Both the position numbers and the translations under genes were made by a program. A stretch of 64,000 nt of DNA from UBA5314 sp964635975 (GTDB lineage Bacteria; Bacillota; Syntrophomonadia; Syntrophomonadales; Syntrophomonadaceae), in the NCBI GenBank assembly GCA_964635975.1, contig CAZWPO010000001.1:344612-408611 (forward strand), written 5' to 3'. Each line of letters opens with the position of its first letter. The stretch's first letter is position 1. Below, piece by piece: positions 20,502 to 28,886 of the stretch. The notes under the pieces were generated by a model, which was not told the DNA's origin, did no database searches, and saw nothing but the letters and a program-made list of their open reading frames with translations.

Positions 20502-20602
20502 ATTTACACCCCTTCTTACTATAAATTCCTGGCTGTTGCCTATCTGACGATATATTGACCAAATTGACACAGGTTTGAACGTGATGTTATCATAAAGAAG
20601 TT

Positions 20603-20679
20603 CGGGGCGTAGCGCAGCTTGGTAGCGCGTCTGATTTGGGATCAGAAGGCCGCAGGTTCAAATCCTGTCGCCCCGACCA
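20603..20679 (+). tRNA. tRNA-Pro (TGG)
   Basis: The acceptor pairs CGGGGCG with CGCCCCG, followed by A and encoded CCA. The anticodon loop TTTGGGA gives TGG. It is a stand-alone unit with its own terminator at 20696. Confidence 0.97.
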
Positions 20680-20695
20680 GTTAATACAGATATTC

Positions 20696-20713
20696 GCCGA
20701 GGTCGGCTTTTTT
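20696..20713 (+). terminator. tRNA-Pro terminator
   Basis: GCCGA-GG-TCGGC followed by six T, starting 17 bases after the tRNA 3' end. Confidence 0.8.
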
Positions 20714-20860
20714 CTTTTTCCGGCTCTTTATTAAAATTATGATCCTTAGCAGTCTAATCGTCGTCATATTGTTTTCGACACGTCTGTAATCCGATCCTTG
20801 TACTAATTAAGGTCATTGGAAAAGCCGGATTATTTCGCAATTAGAAAAATTAAATCTTGC

Positions 20861-20889
20861 TTGAAATACCTATTCATTAATTGTATAAT
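20861..20889 (+). promoter_or_regulatory. Promoter of five-tRNA array
   Basis: TTGAAA (20861-20866), exactly 17 bases, TATAAT (20884-20889); the tRNA-Gly gene begins 11 bases later. A near-consensus vegetative promoter. Confidence 0.85.
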
Positions 20890-20900
20890 ACACTTTGCGG

Positions 20901-20974
20901 GCGGGTGTAGCTCAATGGTAGAGCCCCAGCCTTCCAAGCTGGTTGCGAGGGTCCGATTCCCTTCACCCGCTCCA
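20901..20974 (+). tRNA. tRNA-Gly (TCC)
   Basis: GCGGGTG/CACCCGC acceptor, discriminator T, encoded CCA. The anticodon loop CTTCCAA gives TCC. First gene of the array. Confidence 0.97.
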
Positions 20975-20980
20975 AATTAT

Positions 20981-21057
20981 GTCCCTGTAGCTCAGCCGGA
21001 CAGAGCAACGGCCTTCTAAGCCGTGGGTCGGGGGTTCGAATCCCTCCGGGGACGCCA
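20981..21057 (+). tRNA. tRNA-Arg (TCT)
   Basis: GTCCCTG/CGGGGAC acceptor with one G-T pair, discriminator G, encoded CCA. The anticodon loop CTTCTAA gives TCT. Only six bases separate it from tRNA-Gly. Confidence 0.97.
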
Positions 21058-21072
21058 CTTAGATTGCAGCCT

Positions 21073-21150
21073 GGTGGATGTAGCTCAGTTGGTTAGAGTA
21101 CCAGATTGTGGCTCTGGGGGTCGTGGGTTCAAGTCCCATCATCCACCCCA
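21073..21150 (+). tRNA. tRNA-His (GTG)
   Basis: Acceptor GTGGATG/CATCCAC plus the extra 5' G pairing with discriminator C, the hallmark of tRNA-His; CCA is encoded. The anticodon loop TTGTGGC gives GTG. Confidence 0.97.
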
Positions 21151-21197
21151 TTGTAACCCTGGCCGTCCGCAAAGTTAGCCCGGCACGCTTTCGAAGT

Positions 21198-21272
21198 AGG
21201 GGTGTAGCCAAGCGGTAAGGCAACGGACTTTGACTCCGTCACTCGTTGGTTCGAATCCAGCCACCCCTGCCA
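21198..21272 (+). tRNA. tRNA-Gln (TTG)
   Basis: AGGGGTG/CACCCCT acceptor, discriminator G, encoded CCA. The anticodon loop CTTTGAC gives TTG. Confidence 0.96.
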
Positions 21273-21280
21273 CTATATAT

Positions 21281-21356
21281 GGGCCATTAGCTCAGGAGGT
21301 AGAGCACCTGACTTTTAATCAGGGTGTCCCAGGTTCGAATCCTGGATGGCTCACCA
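21281..21356 (+). tRNA. tRNA-Lys (TTT)
   Basis: GGGCCAT/ATGGCTC acceptor, discriminator A, encoded CCA. The anticodon loop CTTTTAA gives TTT. Last gene of the array. Confidence 0.97.
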
Positions 21357-21367
21357 TAGAAAACATC

Positions 21368-21393
21368 AATGCTCCCTAAATGGGAGCATTTTC
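21368..21393 (+). terminator. tRNA array terminator
   Basis: ATGCTCCC-TAAA-TGGGAGCAT followed by TTT, 12 bases after tRNA-Lys. The symmetric stem may also serve the converging diguanylate cyclase gene. Confidence 0.75.
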
Positions 21394-21417
21394 GCTTGTA
21401 AAGTGAAAAATATCAGC

Positions 21418-22218
21418 TTATTGAGTAAGGCAGTGTCTGGCCGATTGCTTGACCAGATACATCTTGGAATCAGCTTTCGAGATAAGATCTTCAAAACTGC
21501 ATCCGTCCTCCGGATAATATGAAAATCCTATCGATGCTCTTATAGGCAGATCTACTTTTTTAATGCTATTTAGTAGACTGAGAATTCTCTGCAGTAAAAC
21601 ATATTCAATACTTCTGCGAGCATCCTTAAATAAAATAATGAATTCATCACCGCCAAAACGGGCAATGATATTGCTCTGGCGAAAGGATTCCTGCAATAAA
21701 CCTGCGATTTCCGCCAACACCGCGTCTCCCTTCAGGTGTCCATATGTATCATTTATAGCCTTAAAATTGTCCAGATCGATGAAGGCTATACTGAAGCGAG
21801 ATCCTGTTCTTTCGCAATGAGCTATCTCCTGATCGACTCTTATTTTTAGTGTATTTTTATTGATAAGCCCAGTAAGCTCATCAATGCTAACATTTTTTCG
21901 CATAAGTTGAAACTTTAATGCATTCTCCAGAGCTCTTGTGCAAACCTTGGAAATTGCGAAATAATCATCTGCTTCTATTTCCAAAGTCGGCTTGACGATG
22001 AAAATAGTCTCATCCAAGCTGGTAAGAGAGAATACTATGTCGTCAAATACCGTCTCAACGGATGCGGTGGATAATCCTGAATTTCTGAATGTCCTTTGAA
22101 ATCCCTCTCCATTAACCATAGCCACATAGGAGGCTTCGCTGATGGTCAGCAACTGGTCCAGCAGGTATTCTACTGTGTCTTCATAATCCATGAGCGGCGG
22201 AACAAGTTTGTCAATCAT
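21418..22218 (-). CDS. Diguanylate cyclase (GGDEF)
   Basis: 266 residues from ATG 22218, 5 bases after GGGAG; an ATG four codons upstream sits on top of the AAAGG site. Residues 1-105 are an N-terminal domain with no named match, probably a sensor. Residues 108-265 form a GGDEF domain with an intact active site GGDEF (189-193) and the substrate loop FIDLDNFKAINDTYGH. The product would be cyclic di-GMP. The inhibitory I-site position reads RQSN (180-183) instead of RxxD, so product feedback may be lost. It begins 15 bases after the HD-GYP gene, so synthesis and breakdown enzymes share a transcript. Confidence 0.93.
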   Translation of the reverse strand: MIDKLVPPLMDYEDTVEYLLDQLLTISEASYVAMVNGEGFQRTFRNSGLSTASVETVFDDIVFSLTSLDETIFIVKPTLEIEADDYFAISKVCTRALENALKFQLMRKNVSIDELTGLINKNTLKIRVDQEIAHCERTGSRFSIAFIDLDNFKAINDTYGHLKGDAVLAEIAGLLQESFRQSNIIARFGGDEFIILFKDARRSIEYVLLQRILSLLNSIKKVDLPIRASIGFSYYPEDGCSFEDLISKADSKMYLVKQSARHCLTQ

Positions 22219-22233
22219 TGTGTCTCCCATCCT

Positions 22234-23346
22234 TTACACTAACGCGGCCAATTTGTTTTGATCAAATATTTGCGCAAGCTGCCTTAGTTCACTGTTCTCC
22301 GGTGTACCGGTAATAACGAGTGATAATTCTTTCTTTAAATCCACCTCTTCATTGGAATCGATCAATCCTAATACCGGTCTAAAGGGCAGTTCTGGATCAA
22401 CTTTTTTTACGATTCCTATATCCCCTGTATTCAATTTGACGCAGCTGCCTTCGGGATATGGGTCGATACAGGTCAGGAATATTTTTAAAGTATCAATATT
22501 AAACATCACGTTTCCGGAGGCCAGCATCATTTCATAAACTTCATTATGCTGTAATGCTTTTCTATAGACCCGGTCTACGATCATGGCATTGTAAACGTCA
22601 GATAATGCACAAATGACTGACATTTCGTCTATATCTCGTTCCATAATACCCCGGGGGTATCCGCTGCCATCGAAGCGCTCGTGATGATTAAGCAGAATCA
22701 AAGCTGAGCGGCTGTCAATATCGGTATTTATTTCCTCTTTGACCATTCGATAACCCCTGGTGGTATGTTCTTTTATTTCATCGTACTCCTCAGGGCTCAA
22801 TGTACCCGGCTTATTAATTATTTTATTATCAATCTTAACTTTGCCGAGATCATGCAAAAGACTTCCCATCCCGAGAATAATTAATTTGGACCGGTTATAG
22901 CCCAATTTCATACCGCAGTAGACTGCAAGGGCACAAACATCAACAGAATGCGTAAACGTATAGATATCAGCAGAAGATATTTCGCTTAAACCTTCCAGAG
23001 GGACTTTCCCGGCCATGATTTCATCTACAATATCGCTAACCCTATCAGCAACCGCCCTGAATTGCCTGGTGGTTTTTTTATTTCTGAGCGCCCACTGCCT
23101 GACCGTTGTAGCGGTCCAGACTTTGACCTCATCGGCCAGCACATTCTCGTTTGGCGGTATAATACTCTCAAAAGCATCATGGACGGTTACAGCCAGCACA
23201 TTATATTTCTGTAGAAAAAATATGTATTTAGCAGTAAGCTTTACGCCCCTATTTAGTAATAATCTACCATCGGGCCCATAAACACCTCTGGATAAGACCA
23301 TACCCGGTTCCAAATGGGATACAGGCAGTTTCATCCTCAACGGCAT
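22234..23346 (-). CDS. HD-GYP phosphodiesterase
   Basis: 370 residues if the outermost ATG (23346) is used; a TTG at 23340 (7 bases after AAGAAGG) or an ATG at 23334 are alternatives, and the first is better spaced. Residues 1-75 form an N-terminal domain seen in other Clostridial HD-GYP proteins (LEPGMVLSRGVYGPDGRLLLNRG). The HD-GYP domain covers about 125-310 with HDLGK (165-169) and HHERFDGSGYP (221-231), including metal ligands. It degrades cyclic di-GMP. A short C-terminal PilZ-like or beta-rich tail (about 315-370) follows. The start region is buried in a strong hairpin (see 23342-23375), which suggests translational control. Confidence 0.93.
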   Translation of the reverse strand: MPLRMKLPVSHLEPGMVLSRGVYGPDGRLLLNRGVKLTAKYIFFLQKYNVLAVTVHDAFESIIPPNENVLADEVKVWTATTVRQWALRNKKTTRQFRAVADRVSDIVDEIMAGKVPLEGLSEISSADIYTFTHSVDVCALAVYCGMKLGYNRSKLIILGMGSLLHDLGKVKIDNKIINKPGTLSPEEYDEIKEHTTRGYRMVKEEINTDIDSRSALILLNHHERFDGSGYPRGIMERDIDEMSVICALSDVYNAMIVDRVYRKALQHNEVYEMMLASGNVMFNIDTLKIFLTCIDPYPEGSCVKLNTGDIGIVKKVDPELPFRPVLGLIDSNEEVDLKKELSLVITGTPENSELRQLAQIFDQNKLAALV

Positions 23347-23375
23347 GCCTTCTTAATAGTATAAGAAGACATGCC
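23342..23375 (-). promoter_or_regulatory. Hairpin sequestering start of HD-GYP gene
   Basis: In transcript sense GGCATGTCTTCTTA pairs with TAAGAAGGCATGCC, 14 pairs with a single wobble and a six-base loop. The 3' arm contains both the AAGAAGG ribosome binding site and the first ATG. This is the layout of a translational switch. Confidence 0.6.
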
Positions 23376-23475
23376 AGCCTCCCTTCCCGCAGGTTTCCGT
23401 CCTACATCGCCAATCATTTGTTGCTTATTCAGCAACTTATTAGGACTTTAAGCCTAACTATATTTTACTATTCGT
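23376..23475 (-). promoter_or_regulatory. Structured 5' leader of HD-GYP/GGDEF operon
   Basis: A TATAAT box lies at 23482-23487 (minus sense) with a poor -35. The roughly 130-base leader can fold a closing stem GTCCTA/TAGGAC (23446-23441 with 23404-23399) around a hairpin GTTGCT/AGCAAC, followed by a GGAAACC segment and then the start-site hairpin. It does not contain the GGCAAACC/GACGCAAAG core of cyclic di-GMP-I riboswitches nor the class II core. The type is unknown. Confidence 0.4.
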
Positions 23476-23621
23476 CCCGTTATTATACAATAAAAATAAT
23501 ATTTGTTTTTTCGACATGTTTTCGAAAAGTCTGCGATATTGAGTAAATATTTGACGGGTAGCAAGATGTGCCAGGGAAGCTTAGCTATATTGTTACTTAA
23601 ATAAGGGGCGCAAACCATAAA

Positions 23622-23850
23622 GCCGCGCACGTATGCGCGGCCTAAGTTGGCAAACTGGGAGAGCGAGCAAAAAAAGTGTAGATTGAGGCGTACCTGTGTT
23701 TGTCGTACCATTCGGGCACTAGAATCTCAGTTCGCTACGCTCAACAAATAAGGTTGATTGAGCGGGGGTATGGGTAATCTCAGATAGAAAACATAAGTGA
23801 TCAACATACAGCTTTTTTTGACGGTCTGAGCCGCGCATGTATGCGCGGCC
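23622..23850 (-). repeat. Dispersed intergenic repeat, copy B
   Basis: Lies 59 bases beyond the tatA stop. Its ends are two 21-base hairpins differing by one base, GCCGCGCACGTATGCGCGGCC (23622-23642; 20 of these bases form the palindrome) and its partner at 23830-23850. Between them the core shares TCAGACCGTCAAAAAA, GATTGAGGCGTACCTG, TTCGGGCACTAGAATCTCA and the CTCAACAAATAAGG block with copies A and C, and GAGCGAGCAAAAAA near the far end. No protein is encoded. Confidence 0.75.
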
Positions 23851-23909
23851 ATATTGTAGTATGCTAATACTGATCTTTACAAGAGAAAGGCACAATTAAT
23901 CGCAGCATG

Positions 23910-24203
23910 CTATTTAGATTTAGATTCGTCTTCCCCTTCTTTTGGCAGGTTGCTTTGATCATCTTCAGCCTTTACTATCGGGGGTGATCCCACAGACTCC
24001 GTTTTTGAAGGAGCAGGCTCACTTTCCTTGATGGCATCCTGAAACTCCTTTTGCAATCCGCTGGATGCATTTTTGAACTGGTTGACAGCCTTCCCCAATC
24101 CCTTAGCAACTTCAGGCAACTTGCCCGGTCCAAACACTATCAAGGCAATCAATAATACTAATACGAGTTCCCATGCGCCAATATTTCCAATAAACCCAAA
24201 CAT
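23910..24203 (-). CDS. tatA: TatA-type twin-arginine translocase subunit
   Basis: 97 residues; ATG 24203 is preceded by GGGAGGT. One N-terminal transmembrane helix (about 8-24, ending in FGPGKLPE), then the amphipathic helix (EVAKGLGKAVNQFKNASSG) and a charged flexible tail, the TatA/Hcf106 layout. TatA oligomerises to form the channel for folded proteins. No tatC is visible in the window, so it is an orphan copy here. Confidence 0.93.
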   Translation of the reverse strand: MFGFIGNIGAWELVLVLLIALIVFGPGKLPEVAKGLGKAVNQFKNASSGLQKEFQDAIKESEPAPSKTESVGSPPIVKAEDDQSNLPKEGEDESKSK

Positions 24204-24432
24204 ATCTAAACCTCCCGATAAATATCACTGGGTCTTAATCATTATATCAAAGTAATTTTAACCTTCGTCTGTTTGTTATGCAAATATTAATTAAAAGGGG
24301 ACTTGTGAAAAGACATCCGGGTCGTCCACTGTAATTGAATTGCCTATAATTCCATTCCGGCATGTTGCCTCAGTATTGCTTTTTTGTCATTTCCTATATA
24401 TTGCTGGAAATAACTATACATAATGGGTTAAG

Positions 24433-24460
24433 TTGACGATATAATTAAACATAGGATAAT
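24433..24460 (+). promoter_or_regulatory. Promoter of soluble chemoreceptor
   Basis: TTGACG (24433-24438), 16 bases, GATAAT (24455-24460), leaving a leader of about 98 bases to the ATG at 24565. This is the clearest element in the 361-base gap after tatA; nothing else was identified there. Confidence 0.55.
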
Positions 24461-24564
24461 TTAGCGTATTATGTCGCTATTTTGCATCATTTTCCCTAAT
24501 TTGTAGCTAAAATGCAACGGTTTTCCCAGCCCGCTTTTTTTCACGAAAACAAAGGAGGTTTATA

Positions 24565-25719
24565 ATGGACTTCATCACGCCTGAAGCTATCGAACCCTTT
24601 AAGCAGTTGTCCGAAATGCTGGCCGATTCTATTCCGGGGGGAATTATTTTTGCTTTGTCCGATATGGAAAAATTGACCTGGAAAAAAGCATCCAAGAGTT
24701 TTGACATCCCTGCTTTTCAAATCGGCTTACCGCTGCGCAAGGGCGGCGCTGCTGATATATGCATGAAAACCGGTCGCCCGGCAGAAGAGTCAGTACCGCG
24801 GGCCGTTTATGGAATGCGTTTTTTGATGCAGGCGGTACCCGTGATGGAAGAAGGCTCTGTATTGGGATCTATGATTGTAATCTTTCCTAAAATGATTGCT
24901 ATTGCCAGAGCTTTTCCGGATTTCGCGCCAATAATCGCCAATATGTTTCCCGAGGGAAGCCACATGTATATGACCGACCTCGAGAAATACGTATACTCCC
25001 ACCCGTCTGACATGTTTTCCCTGCCCGGTATCGAGGGAGGAACTCCCTACAAGGATGAATCCGTCGCCGCCCAGGCTATCCGTACTAAACGCCCTGTTGA
25101 CAAGGAGTTGGATGCCAATGTATATGGCATCCCGGTAAGAGTTGCTACTTTCCCACTTTTTGACGATGAAAATGTAAACAATGTTGTGGCTACCATCGGG
25201 ATTGTAACTCCCAAGGCTAATGCAGTCCGCCTGCGCGAGGTGGCCACCAACCTCACCAGGGCCCTGGAAGAGATTTCGGCAGTTATTGAGGAACTGGCCG
25301 CATCAGCAGGCGAAATAAACATTAATGAGCAAAATCTAAATTCCAAGATTAGAGGAGTCAACAGCCTGGCTGATGAAATTAGTGAAGTTCTCGCATTTAT
25401 CAAACAAATCGCTGATGAGACTAAAATGTTGGGCTTGAATGCTGCTATTGAAGCGGCCCGCGCAGGCGAGGTAGGACGCGGGTTTGGAGTGGTAGCCGAA
25501 GAGATTCGCAAGTTGTCTGACGAGTCCAAAGAAACCGTGGTCACTATCAGAGCTCTTATTGACCGTATTAAAGGCGAGGTACGAGAGACCGCCGATAATA
25601 GTCAGGTCACCATGAATGCAAGCCAGGAACAGGCTGCCGCCACTCAGGAGATTACCGCCAGCATCGAAGAGATCACCAGCATGGCTGAAGAACTTGACCG
25701 CATGGCCAAGAATATGTAA
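24565..25719 (+). CDS. Soluble methyl-accepting chemotaxis protein
   Basis: 384 residues with no transmembrane segment; ATG 24565 follows AAAGGAGG. Residues 1-220 form an N-terminal sensory part I do not recognise. Residues about 225-384 form a short cytoplasmic signalling domain with the hairpin tip [21 protein letters not shown] and [14 protein letters not shown], which contacts CheA/CheW. Gln/Glu-rich flanks ([17 protein letters not shown]) look like methylation helices. It would sense a cytoplasmic signal. No che genes are nearby. Confidence 0.9.
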   Translation: MDFITPEAIEPFKQLSEMLADSIPGGIIFALSDMEKLTWKKASKSFDIPAFQIGLPLRKGGAADICMKTGRPAEESVPRAVYGMRFLMQAVPVMEEGSVLGSMIVIFPKMIAIARAFPDFAPIIANMFPEGSHMYMTDLEKYVYSHPSDMFSLPGIEGGTPYKDESVAAQAIRTKRPVDKELDANVYGIPVRVATFPLFDDENVNNVVATIGIVTPKANAVRLREVATNLTRALEEISAVIEELAASAGEININEQNLNSKIRGVNSLADEISEVLAFIKQIADETKMLGLNAAIEAARAGEVGRGFGVVAEEIRKLSDESKETVVTIRALIDRIKGEVRETADNSQVTMNASQEQAAATQEITASIEEITSMAEELDRMAKNM

Positions 25720-25737
25720 TAAAGAAATGCTTCATGG

Positions 25738-25764
25738 GGAGCCGCATAATAAACGCGCGGCTCC
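25738..25764 (+). terminator. Terminator after chemoreceptor gene
   Basis: GGAGCCGC and GCGGCTCC arms around an 11-base loop, 19 bases after the stop, followed by a weak T-run (TTGCCTATTT). Confidence 0.6.
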
Positions 25765-25799
25765 TTGCCTATTTACCGATAGCTCTACTATTAAGCCGA

Positions 25800-25828
25800 T
25801 TGACATCCCTGCTAAATACTCCTATAAT
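25800..25828 (+). promoter_or_regulatory. Consensus promoter for tRNA-Leu region
   Basis: TTGACA (25800-25805), 17 bases, TATAAT (25823-25828): a perfect vegetative consensus. The transcript would cross the tRNA-Leu relic before reaching the intact tRNA-Leu at 25989. Confidence 0.85.
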
Positions 25829-25875
25829 ATGTTAGTGTCTGTTGGTGATCTGGCTCTGACTTTTCAGGTTTTTTT

Positions 25876-25902
25876 GCGGATGTGGCGGAATTGACAGACA
25901 CG
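25876..25902 (+). pseudogene. Truncated tRNA-Leu relic (5' half)
   Basis: GCGGATGTGGCGGAATTGAC followed by AGACACG closely matches the acceptor strand and D-arm of the intact tRNA-Leu 113 bases downstream (GCGGTAGTGGTGGAATTGGC then AGACACG). After 25902 the similarity stops; no anticodon arm, variable arm, T-arm or CCA was found. It is either a decayed gene or a retained fragment within the precursor. Confidence 0.7.
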
Positions 25903-25988
25903 TCAAACGCGAGACGTATTGTTATCAAACATTCATGTTATTGCCATTATAAAAAATGATATAAACGCAAGAAAGAAATAACGATTAT

Positions 25989-26073
25989 GCGGTAGTGGTG
26001 GAATTGGCAGACACGCTGGATTTAGGTTCCAGTGCCGAGAGGTGTGGAGGTTCGAGTCCTCTCTACCGCACCA
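25989..26073 (+). tRNA. tRNA-Leu (TAG)
   Basis: 85 bases with a class II variable arm. GCGGTAG/CTACCGC acceptor, discriminator A, encoded CCA. The anticodon loop TTTAGGT gives TAG. Confidence 0.97.
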
Positions 26074-26083
26074 TGGAAGAGAC

Positions 26084-26110
26084 AGGGCTTTTCAAAAGCC
26101 CTTTGTTTTT
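26084..26110 (+). terminator. tRNA-Leu terminator
   Basis: AGGGCTTTT/AAAAGCCCT stem followed by TTGTTTTT, 11 bases after the CCA. Confidence 0.85.
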
Positions 26111-26252
26111 GGACAATTCTGTTTCCTGTGCTATTATTTGATTCATCAAGGATTTATCCCAGCAAAACTATTACTGCTATCATCACTACTATCCACATAT
26201 AGCATTCCTTAAGGTCAGTCATTTTCAATCCTGCTTTCCACTATATCGCATT

Positions 26253-26453
26253 TTAAACAGCACGGCGCAAAAGCGCATCAGCAATTCTTGTATGAAATTC
26301 ATCATGGGTGATTATTTCCTGATGCAATGTACCATTGTAAAACAACCGGTAAATTATTACAGCATCCTCGTCATTAAACATCTCGACGATTATTGATCCA
26401 TCCCCTGTCTTTCCCACTTGTTGTTTCACATTATGTGCAGACTTGTGATCCAT
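26253..26453 (-). CDS. Small hypothetical protein
   Basis: 66 residues. ATG 26453 is 7 bases after a strong GGGAGGA, which is the main reason to call it real. It is hydrophilic and acidic with no membrane segment or known motif; HDEFHTRIADALLRRA forms a likely C-terminal helix. It lies alone between tRNA-Leu and the divergent beta-propeller gene. Function unknown. Confidence 0.65.
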   Translation of the reverse strand: MDHKSAHNVKQQVGKTGDGSIIVEMFNDEDAVIIYRLFYNGTLHQEIITHDEFHTRIADALLRRAV

Positions 26454-26743
26454 AAGCTTTTCCTCCCGCCCGCTTATTCCCCAAAGCTCTGGTTAGCTGC
26501 TTGGAGGTGTCAAATTATTTTGCAGATTTCGATATTAGTCTTATACTACTTATTTATACGAATCAGCTTTCTTCATTTGCGGGCTTCGGCAAATAGTAAA
26601 TTATTCCATTCTATTGTTGATAAATCCGCTTGAGGACCTGAATGCGATCCGCCAGGTGATTTTTCGTTATCTGCATGTTGATATAGTGAAAGCCTGGCAA
26701 ATTGCAGGCGTATGCTGTATAAAGAATCTAGAGGAGGGATATT

Positions 26744-28702
26744 ATGGTTTTTAATCGGCATGTGAAAATGCCTCTCGCCCTGGCTACCCTGGTGATTTTT
26801 CTTATATCCGGATTGATTATCTCTTTTCCGGGAACACCAGTCAGCAGCGCTCCCGAGCTGCCCAAAGTTGGTTCAAAAGCACAATTGTTAGAACTGTTAA
26901 AGGGGTGTCAGGACCAATTAGGTTACCGCGATGATTACCTGATGATGGCACCGGAAACGGGTGCGGTTGAAAAAAGCGCAGCGGAAGCTGCACCTTCGGG
27001 ACTCGGCTCGGCCGATGCCAATGATTATTCTTCGACCAATACCCAGGTTGAAGGGGTCGACGAGGCCGACCTGGTTAAAACCGACGGCCAGTATATTTAT
27101 CAGGTCAACGGAAAGCGCCTGCTTATTATCAATGCCTATCCAGCCAACCAGATGGCAATGGTATCGCAGATCAGTCTTAACGACCCTGATTTTACCCCTA
27201 TGGAACTATATGTGGACGGCGATCAGTTAGTTGTGATCGGCCAGTATTATACTAGAATACCAATACATCAACCATACCCTGCAGAAAAAAATATAGCGAT
27301 TTATCCGCCTCAATACACTATGGAAACTACTCGTGCCATCGTCTATGATATTCATGAACGGAGCATGCCCAGCAAAGTGCGAGAGGTGGAGTTAGAAGGC
27401 AATTATCTCTCCTCCCGGAAAGTTGGTTCTTCTCTTTATCTGGTGAGCAACCGTTACCTGAACTGGTACTGGATACAAAATAATCAATACATCACTCCCC
27501 GCTATCGGGACAGCGCCCTGGGTGGCACTATGACAGACCTGGACTATAATAAGATATCTTACTGTCCGGGATATGTTTATCCCAACTTTGTCATGGTGGC
27601 CGGAGTCAACCTGGCTGACAGCAGCCTGCCTGCCCAGGTAGAGAGTTTTTTGGGCAATGGTGACAACATCTATGCCTCTCCCCAGAAGCTTTATGTGGCT
27701 CTAAGCGATTACAATTATAATTATATTGAGGATAGCGCAGTTCCCAGTTATGAGTCTAAAACACTGATTCATTGCTTTAATTTGGATTACGGCCAGGTTT
27801 CTTATGCTGGTCAGGGCGAAGTGCCGGGCACCATCATCAACCAGTTCTCCATGGATGAATACCAGGGTAATTTCCGTATTGCAACCACTACCGGAGAATT
27901 GTGGGGAAGCGGTGACAATATATCTCAGAATAATGTTTTTGTTTTAGATCAAAATTTACAGGTTATCGGAAGACTTACCGGGATTGCTCCCGGCGAAAAG
28001 ATTTACTCCACCCGTTTTATGGGAAACCGAGCCTATATGGTTACCTTCCGTAATGTCGATCCCTTTTTCGTGATTGATATGAGTACACCTGAACAGCCAT
28101 TAATTCTGGGCAAGCTTAAAATCCCCGGCTATAGTGACTATCTGCATCCCTATGATGAAAACCATATAATCGGATTTGGCAAAGATACTGTTGAAATCAA
28201 GAACAATAGCGGCGGCAGCCAGGCATACTACCAGGGTCTAAAGCTGGCCCTTTTCGATGTCAGTAATGTGAACAATCCGGTAGAAATCTCCCGTTCAATT
28301 ATCGGAGCTCGGGGCAGCGATTCCGAACTGCTGCGCAACCATAAAGCGCTGCTGTTTTCGCGGGAGAAAAACCTGCTGGCCTTCCCAGCAACGGTTATGG
28401 AGCTCGATAATCCACATGGTTCTTATCCTGACAGCGCGCTCGAATACGGCACTTTCGCTTTCCAGGGTGCTTATATCTACAACATCGACCTTCAAAACGG
28501 TCTTCAACTGCGGGGTCGCGTCAGCCATTTATCAGCTGAAGACTACATGAAGGCTGGAGACTACTGGTATGAAAGCGGTCGGAATATCCAGAGGATCCTT
28601 TACATCAATGACACCTTGTATACTCTATCAGACGAGATTATCGAAACTTTTCAGCTGTCAGACCTGACCCTGACAAACAGCCTTCATATTCCCGTACAAT
28701 AG
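26744..28702 (+). CDS. Secreted beta-propeller domain protein
   Basis: 652 residues; ATG 26744 follows GAGGAGGG. A signal peptide covers about residues 1-36 (basic start, hydrophobic ALATLVIFLISGLIIS, cut near SSA). The signature NTQVEGVDEADLVKTDGQYIY (around residue 100) marks the secreted beta-propeller family of the Beta_propel type found in Clostridia, Archaea and Bacillus. Repeated blades carry YxxGDQLVVIGQYY and RAYMVTFRNVDPFFVIDM-like strands. The family's function is not established. A strong palindromic terminator follows. Confidence 0.88.
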   Translation: MVFNRHVKMPLALATLVIFLISGLIISFPGTPVSSAPELPKVGSKAQLLELLKGCQDQLGYRDDYLMMAPETGAVEKSAAEAAPSGLGSADANDYSSTNTQVEGVDEADLVKTDGQYIYQVNGKRLLIINAYPANQMAMVSQISLNDPDFTPMELYVDGDQLVVIGQYYTRIPIHQPYPAEKNIAIYPPQYTMETTRAIVYDIHERSMPSKVREVELEGNYLSSRKVGSSLYLVSNRYLNWYWIQNNQYITPRYRDSALGGTMTDLDYNKISYCPGYVYPNFVMVAGVNLADSSLPAQVESFLGNGDNIYASPQKLYVALSDYNYNYIEDSAVPSYESKTLIHCFNLDYGQVSYAGQGEVPGTIINQFSMDEYQGNFRIATTTGELWGSGDNISQNNVFVLDQNLQVIGRLTGIAPGEKIYSTRFMGNRAYMVTFRNVDPFFVIDMSTPEQPLILGKLKIPGYSDYLHPYDENHIIGFGKDTVEIKNNSGGSQAYYQGLKLALFDVSNVNNPVEISRSIIGARGSDSELLRNHKALLFSREKNLLAFPATVMELDNPHGSYPDSALEYGTFAFQGAYIYNIDLQNGLQLRGRVSHLSAEDYMKAGDYWYESGRNIQRILYINDTLYTLSDEIIETFQLSDLTLTNSLHIPVQ

Positions 28703-28710
28703 GAGTTCTC

Positions 28711-28741
28711 GCGGGGCCGGATTAATCCGGCCCCGCTTTTT
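28711..28741 (+). terminator. Terminator of beta-propeller gene
   Basis: GCGGGGCCGGATT/AATCCGGCCCCGC, a perfect 26-base palindrome followed by five T. Confidence 0.92.
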
Positions 28742-28886
28742 AGTTTGATAACCATCACTTTCCAGCTTTTTTGTGCTAATATGTAGCTGAATGGTAATAT
28801 GCTGTATAGCACAGATTAGTTCCTAGGAAATAGTTTTTGGTTACGGACTAATTTCAGTATTTGATTTATGAGGAGACTGCTGCTCC

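Noticed and set aside
20816..21019. Open frame across the tRNA array
   Set aside because: It overlaps the promoter and two intact tRNA genes and has no homology to known proteins.
23347..23475. Cyclic di-GMP-I or -II riboswitch before the HD-GYP gene
   Set aside because: The conserved cores (GGCAAACC with GACGCAAAG, or the class II pseudoknot sequence) are not present; only the structure of the leader is reported.
25904..25988. 3' half of the tRNA-Leu relic
   Set aside because: No T-loop GTTCGAnTC, variable arm or CCA could be found; the gene fragment is called as a 5' half only.
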